From contig OZ029916.1 in assembly GCA_964023275.1 (NCBI GenBank), forward strand, positions 22,345,389 through 22,409,388: a DNA stretch of 64,000 nt. Reading direction: 5' to 3'. The stretch comes from Norana najaformis. Taxonomy: Eukaryota; Annelida; Clitellata; Crassiclitellata; Hormogastridae. A model generated the notes under the pieces. The model did no database searches, was not told the origin of the DNA, and saw nothing but the letters and a program-made list of their open reading frames with translations. A program made the position numbers and the translations under genes. The number at the start of each line of letters is the position of its first letter. The first letter of the stretch is position 1. Shown here one piece after another: positions 36,828-48,900 of this stretch.

Positions 36828-37168
36828 CAAGGACGGGTTATATGCTCATATTTTTGAGTTTGTATGAAGGCTGAGGTGAACAAAGCATGCCCAATAGTTG
36901 CTTCTGAGTAAATCGGATATATGTACCTGAATCTGTTGTCACTTTGGTCGAAGTGCAACAGGGCATTCCACAGAGGTAAGTTACCTGAGACAGCTTAGCA
37001 TCAGATAAGTTAATGGCCTGTTTATTATGCACTGTCTTCTTCTATACCAGGCACTGGTAAATATGCCTTCACAATAAGTTTTTATGACACATCAGGAATC
37101 CAACCTCTTCCAAACAGTGGCAGAAGTGAGCAGCCGCTTCACCACTATACCCAGCTGACAAACTAAAG
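36828..37168. other. Unannotated sequence after the gap
   Basis: Ordinary AT-rich sequence with no convincing exon, repeat or RNA. It may hold upstream exons or the promoter of the gene starting near 37185, but I cannot show that. Confidence 0.4.
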
Positions 37169-37184
37169 CAAGGGTTTAAATGTC

Positions 37185-39266
37185 ATGATGAAAAATCTAG
37201 AAACAAATAAATTCAAACCTAACTCCATGTTTTTAAAACTAAATTACCAGAAAAATGACTTGTCGGCTGAAAATGAAGGTGATGAAGCATCTCAAGTTCC
37301 AAATGAAGAAAATGCTGAAGATTCTTCTAGAATGAATCAAACTGGTGATGAAGACAATGCAGCTGATCATGATGAATTTGTCTGGGGAGATTTTGACAGA
37401 CAGGGCAAACCAAAACCCGTCAAGTGCGTCTTTTTGACGGAAGCTGATGCTTGCTCAGTTGGAAGATTCTCACGAAAGCGAAAGGAGCTGATGGACGCAA
37501 AGGCAGTTGACAGCCAATACATTCAGGTCCACAACAGCCGACAGGATTCAGCAAGTATGTAAATGGCTTTGCCTCTGATAACCAGTTTTAACATAATCCT
37601 AACTGACATTTTGCCAGCAGTCAAACTGTAATAATCCAAATGTTTATATGAATCACTTAGGTAATTCACTTGACTCATTCACTACATGCATATGCTAACA
37701 GTGGTCTTCTGATAATTCTATTACAAAATAGTGATGCTAAGAATCTGTAGTAGCTTAAGTGCAGCCAAAATGATATGGTAGCCATTTGGCCATTCATCTC
37801 TGGTTGGGGTTAAGATCTGCGTGTTAAATGGAAGTTGTGAATTATCATTAGGAGCTGTGGTGCACAAGAAGTGTTCTTCAAGATTTTCAGTGAGCTGTTG
37901 AGATTGCCAAGTACATGTACCCGAATTTTCCAGACTTTAAGTAGCAGTTTTTTTCTGAGAACTTCTAGGGCTGCATCTAATTGAAAGGGAGCGACTTATG
38001 TGTGGAAATTTTCCAAATAAGTTATGTTTAGCAAAGCTCTGTAAAAAATTAAATTAATTAAATCACATTTATTAAAAATGAAATTTGCATAACAACTGCA
38101 GTTCTAGACTTACTATGGCACCATGTGGGCCAGTTAAATAAGTATGATATGATCTATTTTTTAGTTGGATTAACTTGCAACTGCTGTTCATGTAGGAGGT
38201 TTACTTAATATTGGCTTTGATAACTAATAAAAGATAGACTAATATATAAAACCAATATTTGTATTAAGGTATAACCCAAACGGTAATGTTTACCCTCACT
38301 ATTGATGTCATATGGTGCTTTTGGAGACATTTATTAGATGAAAATCCTAAACAGATTGCAAATTTCAAACAGTACCAACTGCACAAATTAAATTTTTATT
38401 CTGTTTACCAATAATTGTACAAGAAATATATGTTTAACATTTATTAAATGTTTTATTTCAATAATATTGAGTTGTACTATAAGTAAACAAGGCTTAACCT
38501 GAAGTCTAGCAACAGTTTATTTGTTTGCTTTTACTTTTCATTGAAACCAAAATCGCTTTTATGCTGATTGTTAACTTTTGCGCAATGTTGTCAGGTGGAA
38601 GCAGCCTTGCAACTGCTACCTTATCAACAGTATGGCCACCCCAGATTGCGAGAGAAAATGGAGTTCTGCTCCCTTTGCAGGAATTCATAAATTGTCAGTA
38701 CTAATCCGATGCACAAGGCTGCAATACTAAACTAAGCCTGTTTCTAATTAATTACGACTCTGCTAATTGTCCCGGTTGGGTTCATCTCTTGGCTGGGTGT
38801 CGCCCAAACTTCAGTGGGTGAAGATCATCATCCACTGTCCGGGTCCATTTGTGCCTGGACTTGCGACTGGTCTCTTTAAGACCCTAGATGACCAGAAATC
38901 GAGGCTCAGAGCGCTGTTGCATTGTTTTGCCTGATATAGGACTGAAAGCAATTTTGTAGGAACTGAACTATTAACTAAACTTTATTGTTTAATAAAACTG
39001 TGAATTTTTGGTATTTCTTGTATTTATGTATTCTTAATAGTCTATATTTTGGGTTTTTAGTGAGTCTGATGGCAGAAAATCGGAAGGCAATTGCAAGTTC
39101 AAGAACAACAGCAGAAAAGAAAAAGACTCTGCCACCAGATGTATCGTACCAGCCACTTACTCTTGGAGCACTTATGGAGTATGCCACCAAATATTCAGCA
39201 CCAGGTCATGGCAGTTTTAAATTTGGCACCCGGCCAATGTGGGTTGTGCAGGAGAAGACTTTCTAA
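37185..39266 (+). CDS. Small two-exon gene, function unknown
   Basis: Exon 37185-37554 ends at GTATGT. A second exon 39061-39266 starts after a T-rich acceptor in compatible phase and ends in a stop, giving about 191 residues. The first part is acidic (EDSSRMNQTGDEDNAADHDE), then comes FVWGDFDRQGKPKPVKCVFL and a basic stretch GRFSRKRKELMDAK. The second exon carries KKKTLPPDVSY and ends GSFKFGTRPMWVVQEKTF. I do not recognise the family. The codon pattern and clean splice sites make it look like a real gene rather than a transposon. The ATG at 37185 may be internal: the frame is open upstream to a TAA at 37164, with possible acceptors between, so earlier exons may be lost in the gap. Confidence 0.6.
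37555..39060. other. Intron of the two-exon gene
   Basis: AT-rich intron of 1.5 kb. A less AT-rich block at 38760-38930 and a minus-strand open frame at 38506-38688 show no recognisable domain; either may be decayed repeat. Nothing else is visible. Confidence 0.45.
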
Positions 39267-40212
39267 AGGAGTTGATGTATGGAAAATATTACATATATCT
39301 AAAGCAAGAAGGTGGAGTATTTGTTAAATTTTGATGCCAAATCAACATATTTTAATACAGATGCAAAAGTACGATGCCAAAGAAAAGTTCTGATGTCTAT
39401 AACAAACATCAAACTAAAAACTGTGACATCAAATAAAAACGTCTTTGTGCTTTAAAAAATGTTTTTCACATAGTTTGAATAACTTCTTAGAATTCAGTCA
39501 TTTATTTTGCTAAGCTATTGAAAAGAAATTTTAAATGATTGACTGATTTATTTAATTGATAATTATCAACAGATTTAACCGCTAGAATGATTAGGCAATG
39601 TCATATATTTGTTGAATAGCCTATTTTTACCAGTAATTTACCGGATTTGTGATTAAGTAGCTGATTAACTGAATTGTTTGGTTTTTTGACTGATTGATTC
39701 GATATTTGCCTGATGGAATTGTTTGGCTGATTGACTGAATTACTGATTGATTCACTTGTTTATGTTACTGATTAAATCATTCCTCAGATTCAGTGGCCGA
39801 AATGAATCGTCTGACTTAAATTGATTTAATTAATACTTAAATTGATTTAGTTAATGGACTGCTTCAATAATATCAAGTGCAGTATTACTCTGTCAGTATT
39901 TTACATTTCTTTAATGTGCCTAAATTATCCAATGATCCAATCATATTATGTAACAAATTTTGAAGATGAATCTGTTCCTTGTTTTGCTTCAGATAAATGT
40001 GTCTTGTATCATGTCATTGATTCAAGAGTTGTAACTTGTATGGTGTCAGTAGCAAATGATGAAGATGACTTGTGTGTATTTGTGATCATATCAGTCCAGA
40101 AATTCGAGGACCGTACACGAATAGTCATCTGAAGGAGGGATCCAGCTAGGTGTAATGGGTAGAAGGGTGGAGTAGGTGATGATTTCAGGGTAGGTTGTAG
40201 GGAGAGACTTTC
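39267..40212. other. Intergenic, low-complexity near 39660-39850
   Basis: This holds the 3' flank of the two-exon gene, with AATAAA at 39434. It also has a degenerate repeat built on words such as CTGATTGATT and GAATTGTTTGG. The 92-codon open frame at 39854-40132 shows no domain and sits next to a LINE. Confidence 0.45.
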
Positions 40213-41560
40213 GACCTGGTTTGGTTTTGCTGATCAATGCTGCTCTCCTCTGGATACAGTCTTATCTCTCCTCCTGCTCTTTCTCCGTTAAAACTTCGGA
40301 AGCCTGTTCTCAATCATGCCCTCTCACTTGCGGAGTTCCGCAAGGCTTTGTTCTTGGACCGCTTCTGTCTATTCTCTACACTACCTGACTCAGTTCGCTC
40401 ATTAAAGCATCCTCGGTTGGCCATCACCTGTACGCTGATGACACCCAGTTATTCATCTCTTTCTCCACGAATTGTTTCTCCGAATCTATAGATCATCTTG
40501 TGATTAAACAAATCTGCATCAGGATGACATCTAATCTCTTGTGCCTGAACCCATCTAAAACTGAATTCATACTTTTTGGCCTACGTGACGAGCTAAACAA
40601 AATTCCTGACCCCTGTATCTCCCTCAGCCTGGACTCTGCCTCCACCCACACCTTTAATAGTAACTCGTCTGTCCGTAATTTAGGTTTAATATTCGACTAA
40701 AACCTCACTTTTTCTGATCATATCACCCATCTTTCCCGCTCTTGCTTTATGCATATCCACCACCTTTGCAGAATCCTCCCTATGCTTGAATTCAAAACTG
40801 TATCCACCATTTTCCGCATCCATTCTCCATGCAAAACTAGACTACTGCAATTCACTTATCCTCAATATAGATATAACTCAAATAAACCGCCTTCAAGCCA
40901 TCCAGAATGCTCTTGCATTTTGAGTTCGTATGATGGATCAGATAATTCACCAAATCTCGCAAACACCATCATATAACTCCTGTTCTCAAATCACTTCACT
41001 GGCTTAAAATACCTGAATGAATAGAGTACAAAGTCTTATTCCTTTCCTACAACACACTTCAATCCTCCCAACCCTCCTATCTTCGTCAGTTATTTACAAT
41101 CCAACCACTCTGTTCAACCCACTCTTCGTCTGTCCTAACACTTCTTTGCCCTCCCATCACCTCATACTTAAAATTTGGAAATCGCTTCATAGCCATAACT
41201 GCCCCACCCCTCTAGAATAAACTCCCGCCAGAATTACGACAATTATCTGATCCATCATACGAACTCAACAACACTTCACCTCTTGCAATCTCTGCATTGG
41301 TCTTTCACACAAAACTAAAAACATTACTTTTCCAGAAATCTTATCCTGATTCTTCCTCTTCCGGGCCTCTTCTCGCTTCAGTTTCAAGCACCATCCATCG
41401 TAGCCATCCCCGACTGCCTGACTCAGGACTAGATCTTGACCTGGAACTCAACCCTTTTGCCTATCGATTTTGTCTTGACTGAGCGCCTGTGAATAAGCTG
41501 GTTCCCGCGACTTGGCATTCGTTGTGTGCTGTAGAAATCTCGAGATTACGATTACGAATA
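40213..41560 (+). mobile_element. LINE family A, 5'-truncated, with RT motifs (CR1/L2-like)
   Basis: Shifting frames carry reverse-transcriptase landmarks in order. LSCGVPQGFVLGPL-like sequence lies at about 40325-40375, and HHLYADDTQLFISFSP at about 40420-40460. NLLCLNPSKTEFILFG begins at about 40540, SVRNLGLIFD at about 40670, then HLSRSCFMHIHHL. The C-terminus is FHTKLKTLLFQKSYPDSS. The 3' UTR ends with ATTACGATTACGA, a 6-bp tail repeat typical of this group. There are several frameshifts and a stop. It is the longest member of the family represented at 2940, 42150, 43574, 44670 and 45150. Confidence 0.88.
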
Positions 41561-41689
41561 AGTGGATGTTTTTTGGATTGATGGTAGGATGACCGAGTAC
41601 ATTAATGATGAGTTGATTGGTGGATACTTGCACAGATGGCGGACAGGCTACACGCAAGTATTGACTACAGATTTACAAATTTCTTGGTT

Positions 41690-41760
41690 TTGGTGCACCA
41701 TTGGTGGATGCCTTGTGCATGTGACACCGGCGCGATAGAAGTTAATTACCTAACTGCACC
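41690..41760 (+). mobile_element. LINE family B 3' terminus, short
   Basis: The sequence with TTTTGGTGCACCATTGGTGGATGCC, GTGACACCGGCGC and CTAACTGCACC resembles the ends at 11455-11510 and 33480-33540. Only the last 70 bases are present. Confidence 0.5.
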
Positions 41761-42026
41761 AAACCATTGAGTGGCCGTATGGACCTTTTCCGGCGCGAAC
41801 GATTACCATGGCAAAAACTGTCCCGTGGCGCATCACACCAGCGCGTTATTTTCGGGTAGGGCAAAAGTCGCTGTTCATTGTTTTTGTCTATTTTTAAAGT
41901 AATTTTTGAAATGCAGTCATGGTACTGGGCGCCGAATTGCACGAATCCACGTACAAGAGAAAGTGCAGTAAAAGTTTATGGCTTTCTTTATGAAATGTCG
42001 CGTTTAAATCACTGGATTGTAACAAA

Positions 42027-42715
42027 CATAGATATAATAACACTGGATACAGCATACAGCCCGATTTCTATGCTACACAGTGAAGCCAACATCTCCTGGG
42101 TCAATTGACGTCATGGGTGGCAGAAAGCTGAGCTAAAATTTCTTCCCCCCGTGGCTTCGTCCTTAAAAATTGGAAATTGCTCAGCCATAGCTGTCCCACC
42201 CCTCTGGAATAAACTCCCGCCAGAATTACGACAATTAACTGATCCATCACACTAGCTCACCAACACTTCATCTCTGGCAATTTCTGGATTGGTCTTTCAC
42301 TCAAAACTGAACACATTACTTTTCCAAAAATCCTATCCTGATTCTGATACCCTCTGTCTGTCTGTCTGCCTGTCCACTCCAATCCGAAACATCTTCCACC
42401 TAACTGTTTACCCGCCCGGCTCATGGATCTGACAATTCTAATTGTATATTTTTAATTATAATTTTAAAAGCCTCATTATGGTCATTTTCCGCCATTAGCC
42501 AAAACATATTGCATTATTAAACTTATCCGTTAAAATATTTGTGTACATAAATGTCTCTGTAAAGACGATTCACAAACACGAACTTGCAGTTCTTTCATGC
42601 ATTTCTACCGTACAACGACTGCTTTCTGCCACCCATGACGTCACTGACTAAAATTAGATGTTGGCTTCACAAATCTGGTCGTATGCTGTATCCAGTGTTA
42701 TTATATCTATGGAAC
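42027..42715. mobile_element. Foldback-like element with about 95-bp inverted repeats enclosing a LINE fragment
   Basis: 42027-42125 and 42622-42712 are inverted copies sharing ATAGATATAATAACACTGG, GTGAAGCCAACATCT and TGACGTCATGGGTGGCAG. Between them lies a 3' fragment of LINE family A at about 42150-42440. The left copy carries 12 additional bases not in the right one. No target duplication was found, so it may also be two separate copies of one repeat in opposite orientation. Confidence 0.6.
42150..42440 (+). mobile_element. LINE family A 3' fragment
   Basis: LWNKLPPELRQLTDPS-type sequence and FHSKLNTLLFQKSYPDS match the C-terminus of the LINE at 40213-41560. It is truncated at both ends and enclosed by the inverted repeats of the foldback-like element. 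Confidence 0.8.
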
Positions 42716-43086
42716 TGACTGCAGCCCATAGACATCTTGAATATTAATATACATGATGTCTATGCTGCAGCCATGCAGCCATAGACGAAGTAAATTCGGA
42801 ATAAATTTAAATTGTTTGAATGCGCCATCTGGCAAGTTAAAATTAGTCACTTGTAATTTCTTTTAAATTTTTTTATTTTAAGGCTAAAATTTGAATAAAT
42901 TTCGGACAATAGTTCGAAGAATTTCACATAAATAAATTAATAATTAAAATTTATTTTTGACTCTTCTACGGGCCGGTGATCCCGTGGACCGGTGCCAGTC
43001 CGCGGACCACTACTTTAAGCACCACTGCTCGTTCAGTTGCATTAATATCAAATACTGAAATAACAATAATATTAACATGAACTGAA

Positions 43087-43157
43087 AAGACGATTGACGA
43101 CGATGACGATGGTGATGATGACGATGGTGATGATGATGAAGAAGAAGATGATGATGA
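43087..43157. repeat. (GAT/GAC)n trinucleotide tract
   Basis: Imperfect GATGAC/GATGAT/GAAGAA repeat of about 70 bases. Its open frames are artefacts. Confidence 0.9.
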
Positions 43158-43295
43158 ATTATTCAATAAGATTACTTATTTTCAATATTCTAATATAAAT
43201 TAGAATTTGATTGGATATTTAATGATTCTGATCTACGTACTATACCACGGGGTACCTACCATCAATAATATCAATAATAAGACAGGTAAATAACA

Positions 43296-43573
43296 ATTGT
43301 CGCAACGGGCGTAGTAATGACGGAAGTTAATGCGATGGCTGTTAGAACGGCGGTGGTAGCGTCGGGTATAATCAGGATCAACCGTCAGAGGATCTTCCCG
43401 GCCATCATCGTTTTCTATGCCCCTCTCTGTCTTTCGTCACCAAAACCAACCTCACTGTCAAGTTTATTGGCCACAACGATGATGTCAAGGTCTTCATCAG
43501 CGCCTTTTTCAAACACCCGAACCTTCAATAAATTCTCAACCCAGTGAACAGTGGGACGATCCTTGGCCTGTTT
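43296..43573 (-). pseudogene. Third, diverged RPTVHW-family copy (partial)
   Basis: On the minus strand it encodes KDRPTVHWVENLLKVRVF followed by EKGADEDLDI. After a frame interruption it continues with GEDPLTVDPDYTRRYHRRS and INFRHYYARCD. These match the arm copies (RPTVHWAEELREVRVFEKGAEEDLEV; GEDLLTVNTHYARHFRRR; NYRHYFTRCED). Several codon differences in the core are silent while the residues are kept. The 5' side is cut off by an inverted LINE family A tail beginning at about 43574, so N-terminal and acidic-repeat regions are absent. Confidence 0.75.
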
Positions 43574-43735
43574 AAGAATTACGATTACGATCACGGTCGT
43601 AATCGTAATCGTAATTCCGGGATTTCTACAGCGCCCAACGAAAGCCGCGCCGCGGTGACCAGCTTATTAACATGCGCTCAGTCAAAACAAAATCGATAGG
43701 CAAAAGGGGTTCGGTTCCAGGTCAAGATCCAAAAG
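43574..43735 (-). mobile_element. LINE family A 3' end with inverted (CGTAAT)n tail
   Basis: The reverse complement matches the 3' end of family A (CAAAATCGATAGGCAAAAGG; AGCGCCCAACGAAAG). The tail repeat GAATTACGATTACGAT faces CGTAATCGTAATCGTAATT at 43574-43617, forming a hairpin-capable inverted repeat. Confidence 0.75.
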
Positions 43736-43978
43736 TCAGACAGAGAGACAGCGTGGCAGCTACGGTGGGTGATTTTTGGGGTAGGAGAGGAGAAAGAGAG
43801 AGAGATAAGAGGAAGAATGATTACTATCACAAACAGAATTCAACATTTGATTGATCAGTTGGATTTGCCATCATTTATCAATAAATGAATTATACGAAAA
43901 TAAGAAACGGAGGGACGGAGGGAGGGAGGGAGCTGTGTGTATGCTTGTGCGTTCGTACGTACGCACGAGTGTATTAAT

Positions 43979-44140
43979 ATATGTATGTATGTATGTATGT
44001 TTGTATGTATGTATGTATGTATGTATGTATGTATGTATGTATATGAGTATGTTTGTATGTATGTATGCATGTTTGTGAGTATGTATGTATGTATGTATAT
44101 GAGTATGTATGTATGTATGTATGTGTATATGTATGTTTGT
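43979..44140. repeat. (GTAT)n microsatellite
   Basis: About 160 bases of GTAT with occasional GTTT, GCAT and GAGT variants. It is open in several frames on both strands without coding meaning. Confidence 0.95.
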
Positions 44141-44418
44141 GTCTGATCGTTTATATAGCGCCCTTTCAAGAACCTCTCAAAGATGCAGAACAGGTCTACA
44201 ATGGTGCGACTTAGGAAATATTAATATTGTGTGATTTGATAAAGCCTCAAATGACTCGTTTGAGCAAGTATGCGTCTAGGACTTTCTCAAAGGCGCTGCA
44301 CAAATCTAGTCTACTCTGGAGACTTCTATAGCGCCGCTATCACAATGCACGAGGAGACAATGATTGGTCGCCCCTAAGCAGGTCGCATTCCAAAATCACA
44401 ATCCATCGGATAGAACAA

Positions 44419-44570
44419 GGCAACCTATAGAACAATACAATCCATAGAACAATGCAATCAACAGAACAATACAATCTATAGAACAATTCAATCCATAGAA
44501 CAATGCAATTCACAGAACAATACAATCCATAGAGCAATGCAATCCACAGAACAATGCAATCAAGAACCAT
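44419..44570. repeat. 17-bp minisatellite, about 9 units
   Basis: Units such as GAACAATACAATCCATA and GAACAATGCAATCAACA run in tandem with one or two differences each. Confidence 0.9.
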
Positions 44571-44669
44571 GAAAGTCGAAACCAGGCTAAGGGAAACAAG
44601 AGATTCGAAAAGATGAGATTTAAATCATGAACGAAACAAAAGCTATTTATTAAAAACTTTAATAGTTTT

Positions 44670-44872
<203 letters not shown>

Positions 44873-44884
44873 GCTGCTGATTAA

Positions 44885-45150
44885 AAATTTGTTAAAGGAG
44901 TCGTTTAACAGAAGAATGTGGCCATCTGGCGAATATTTCTGATGATTGAAAATTTGTTAAAGCGTCGTTTTACAGAAGAATATGGCTATCTGGCGAATAT
45001 TTCTGCTTATTAAAAATAAAAATTTGTTAAAGGAGTCGTTTTACAGAAGAATGTGGCCATCTGGCGAATATTTCTGATGATTAAAAATTTGTTAAAGCGT
45101 CGTTTTACAGAAGAATGTGGCCATCTGGCGAATATTTCTGATGATTAAAG
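44885..45150. repeat. Minisatellite of about 62-70 bp, 4 units
   Basis: Each unit contains AAAATTTGTTAAAG, CGTCGTTTTACAGAAGAAT and GGCCATCTGGCGAATATTTC. Four copies differ by small indels. Confidence 0.92.
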
Positions 45151-45330
45151 AAACACCATCCACCGTAGCCGTCTGACTGCCTGACTGACTCTTAGAACTT
45201 GGCCTGGAACAGAACCCTTCTTGCCTATCGATTTTGTTTTGACTGAGCTCGTGTGAATAAGCTGGATCGCGCGACTTAGCTTTCGTTGGACACTGTAGAA
45301 ATCTCGTATTTACAACAACGACATCAGCTC
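45150..45330 (+). mobile_element. LINE family A 3' UTR fragment
   Basis: ACCATCCACCGTAGCC, TGCCTATCGATTTTG and GAATAAGCTGG match family A 3' UTR order at 41390-41550. Confidence 0.72.
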
Positions 45331-45344
45331 CTAGACCTTTCTCC

Positions 45345-45500
45345 TCCTCTCTGTAAGCGCTTTTAACGCGGAGAGTACGGGTTCGAGTCTCCTCCCCGGG
45401 ACGGTTACTGTGTAGGGACCTTGAGCAAGTCCTTCACTCACAATTGCTCAATGCCATCGCTTGGTGTTTACCCTTAGATGGTGGCGCCTAATAAATGCAG
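45345..45500 (+). mobile_element. tRNA-derived SINE with V-SINE-like body
   Basis: The B-box word GGGTTCGAGTCTCC lies at about 45380 and the body word GACCTTGAGCAAGTCCTTCACTC at about 45418. It ends near AATAAATGCAGAAATAATAAT. The copy at 18361-18500 shares the body. Confidence 0.72.
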
Positions 45501-45828
45501 AAATAATAATAGTCAATAGTTCAATAAAGATGAAGCAAAACTTCGTTACATGAAACTTCGATAAACAGATCGGTCGTAGTATTTTCTTGTGAAGTTGAGA
45601 ACGCCTCTTATGAGTTTTTCGTGAAGTGGCGCTACACAAATTTGCGATTACAATTACAAATTACAATTACATACATACATTAGTTAACCATACATCATTT
45701 GAGCTCGCATAACCAAACCAACTCGTTACTGCTTGTTGTGTATTTCGTCCTATGATAAAATTCAAAGTACAAACAGTGACTAATATTAATATTGAGAAAC
45801 CAGTTTTATTAAGTTTCTGGTGTTGCAA

Positions 45829-45990
45829 TAAATTAATGGTTTACAGATATATAAAAAAAGGATTAAAATGAATGTCATTTTTGATGTAACAATAAATTAG
45901 TGGTTTACAAAACTATAACAAAGGGATTAAAATGAATGTCATTTCTGATGTAACAATAAATTAATGGTTTACAGAAATATAAAAGTAACT
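45829..45990. repeat. Tandem repeat of about 65 bp, nearly 3 units
   Basis: The words AACAATAAATTA, TGGTTTACA and GGATTAAAATGAATGTCATTT recur in order. Confidence 0.85.
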
Positions 45991-46129
45991 AAAGCGTTAT
46001 TTAGGTCACAGTAGAAGGTTTGCAAACTCTCGGATGGCATCAGCATCTAACGAATGGGGACCTAATTACTGGGGGTCAAATTATAGGGTTAGCGACTGAG
46101 CTAGGAATTGTAAGCTGAATTCATTCCGT

Positions 46130-46243
46130 CTTTCTCCTCATTCGCTCTTCCTTCTTACGTCACGACCCTCCCCTCCCCTTCCCTCCCTCCCTCCTTCTCT
46201 CCGTCTCTCTCTCCCCTCTCTCTCCCTCCCTCTCTCTCTTCCA
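46130..46243. repeat. Polypyrimidine tract
   Basis: About 110 bases of CT-rich low-complexity sequence (CCCTCC, TCTCTC) on the plus strand. Confidence 0.9.
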
Positions 46244-46261
46244 TAAGACGAGGACAAGTTA

Positions 46262-47010
46262 CACAAGACAATCACAGAACACAGGGTCTTACGGGATTTT
46301 AAGCCACGCCAGAGGACCCACAGACTCCAGGGTCTTACGGGATTTTAAGCCACGCCAGAGGCACCCTGGAGTCCGACAACTAGCAGACAAACACACAAAC
46401 AGAAACTAGACAGACAAAACAGAAACTAGACAGACAAAACAGAAACTAGACAGACAAAACAGAAACTAGACAGACAATCACAGAAAACAGGGTCTTACGG
46501 GATTTTAAGCCACGCCAGAGGACCTACAGACTCCAGGGTCTTACGGGATTTTAAGCCACGCCAGAGGCACCCTGGAGTCCGACAACTAGCAGACAAACAC
46601 AAAACAGAAACTAGACAGACAAAACAGGAACTAGACAGACAAAACAGAAACTAGACAGACAAAACAGGAACTAGACAGACAAAACAGAAACTAGACAGAC
46701 AAAACAGGAACTAGACAGACAAAACAGAAACTAGACAGACAAACCAGAAACTAGACAGACAAAACAGAAACTAGACAGACAAAACAGGAACTAGACAGAC
46801 AAAACAGAAACTAGACAGACAGACCCACAGAACACAGGGTCTTACGGGATTTTAAGCCACGCCAGAGGACCCACAGACTCCAGGGTCTTACGGGATTTTA
46901 AGCCACGCCAGAGGCACCCTGGAGTCCGACAACTAGCAGACAAACACACAAACAGAAACTAGACAGACAGACACACAAACAGAAACTAGACAGACAGACA
47001 GACAGGAAGA
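46262..47010. repeat. Composite minisatellite
   Basis: Two kinds of unit alternate. One is a 40-46-bp block with GGTCTTACGGGATTTTAAGC and CACGCCAGAGG, seen six times. The other is a 19-20-bp unit with ACAAAACAGAAACTAGACAG in runs of up to about twelve. The order is block pair, run, block pair, run, block pair, run: a three-fold higher-order pattern. Confidence 0.9.
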
Positions 47011-47455
47011 GAGAGAGAGAGATACCCTTGTGGAAGATACCATTGGGATATAACAGATTTGCATTTCGTCTGAACAGAGTCGTTGCCATTGCCACCAAGA
47101 ATGCATACCTGCAAGACAATCAAAAAACATCATACAATTATCATAATCGTAAATTAGGCTCACATACAATTAGGCCTACAACTGCTACTATTAGAGATTA
47201 GCTTATCCTTTGTTGAGCGTCTTCTTACCCATGTCCTCCCCTCTCCATCCCTCCTCTCCACTTCCCAATCTTCCATCTCATTTCTCTGCCTCTCCTTCTC
47301 TTGTCTCTCCCTCTCATTATTCGCCAAATCCCAGCGTTTCTTTAATTAAACATTCAATCGGCGAAGCTGCTTTTAGTTATCAATTCATTCGCCAGTCGGC
47401 GCCACCGTTGTTCCCGCTCGCTATATTAGCCCACAATTAAAATTCTTTAAGTTTG

Positions 47456-47985
47456 CATGCTTAGGTTACATTACATGCTTAGGTTACATTACATGCTTAG
47501 GTTACATTACATGCTTGGGTTACATTACATTCTTGGGTTGCATTACATGCTTAGGTTACATTACATGCTTGGGTTACATTACATGCTTAGGTTACATTAC
47601 ATGCTTGGGTTACATTACATTCTTGGGTTACATTACATGCTTAGGTTACATTGCATGCTTAGGTTACATTACATACTTAGGTTACATTGCATGCTTGGGT
47701 TACATTACATGCTTGGGTTACATTACATGCTTGGGTTACATTGCATGCTTAGGTTACATTACATGCTTAGGTTACATTATATCTTGGGTTACATTACATG
47801 CTTAGGTTACATTATTATGCTTGGGTTACATTACATGCTTAGGTTACATTATTATGCTTGGGTTACATTACATGCTTAGGTTACATTATATGCTTGGGTT
47901 ACATTGCATGCTTGGGTTACATTACATGCTTAGGTTACATTGCATGCTTAGGTTACATTACATGCTTAGGTTACATTACACTGTA
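47456..47985. repeat. 18-bp minisatellite, about 29 units
   Basis: Unit CATGCTTAGGTTACATTA with a frequent TTGGGTT variant. The unit length is a multiple of 3, so long MLRLHY-type frames appear; they have no other coding support. Confidence 0.95.
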
Positions 47986-48868
47986 ATGGCTTGACAATAA
48001 AGAACTTAATAAACCCGGCCACTGGCCTAACAGACATTTCATATAATCTATTCTAATAACTTCTATGGCGCCAACATATCAGTCGATGGCGAATCAGACT
48101 CTGAAATCTAGTAGGTCTCCGGTTCAGAGACGAGGGAGGGAAGGAGGGAAGCAGAGGGAGGGAGGCAGGCAAACAGGGAGGCACAGAGGCAGGAAAGGAG
48201 GGAAGGAAAGAGGGATGGAAGGAGGAAAGAAGATAGAGACAGAGTCAGAGGCAGAGGCAGAGACAGAGAGATGAAAGAAGAATCATATTAATGGGAAAGA
48301 GGCAGACTTTTAGGTTGAAAAAGGAAGTCGATTCTACCTTTGATCTCGTTTTCTTCTTTAGTTAAGAGGGGTTTTGATTGCTGGAATGAAATAGGATGCA
48401 CGGGTCGGAATTCCGTTACCATCACTGGTAAGTTTCCTCTTTCAGCGGAGTGAGCAATTTCTTCTCACCGTTGGCAAATTCTTTTCAGGGCAGTGATTTC
48501 TCACCTTCAGCGGCGTTATTTTTAGGCAGGCCCATAGTTTTGATTTCCTCAAACAGTGGCCTCCATCGGTTGAAAGCCTGGCATTGAATCAAATCAGTTT
48601 ATATCAATGGACGAACGTATAGTTTATCGCACAGTAAGGCACCTATTTAGGTAGAGATTATCAGAGATAAAATTAGGCAAAGTTATCTTATTTTCCCCCA
48701 CTGAAGCACTCGGTGAGTTTAAAACTAGCGATCCGTCATAGGAGCGATTAATTCCAGCCAGAAGGAGAGAGAGAGAGTGAGTGAGAGACAGACAGACAGA
48801 GACAGAGAGAAGAGAAAGAGACAGAGAGAGATATAAGCGAGAGAGAGACAGAGAGAGAGAGACAGAGA

Positions 48869-48900
<32 letters not shown>

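Noticed and set aside
43855-44169. Tyr/Ile/His- and Val/Cys/Met-rich open frames
   Set aside because: Artefacts of the GTAT microsatellite.
47456-47985. 140-codon MLRLHY-repeat open frame
   Set aside because: An 18-bp minisatellite is automatically open in frame; variants do not favour silent sites.
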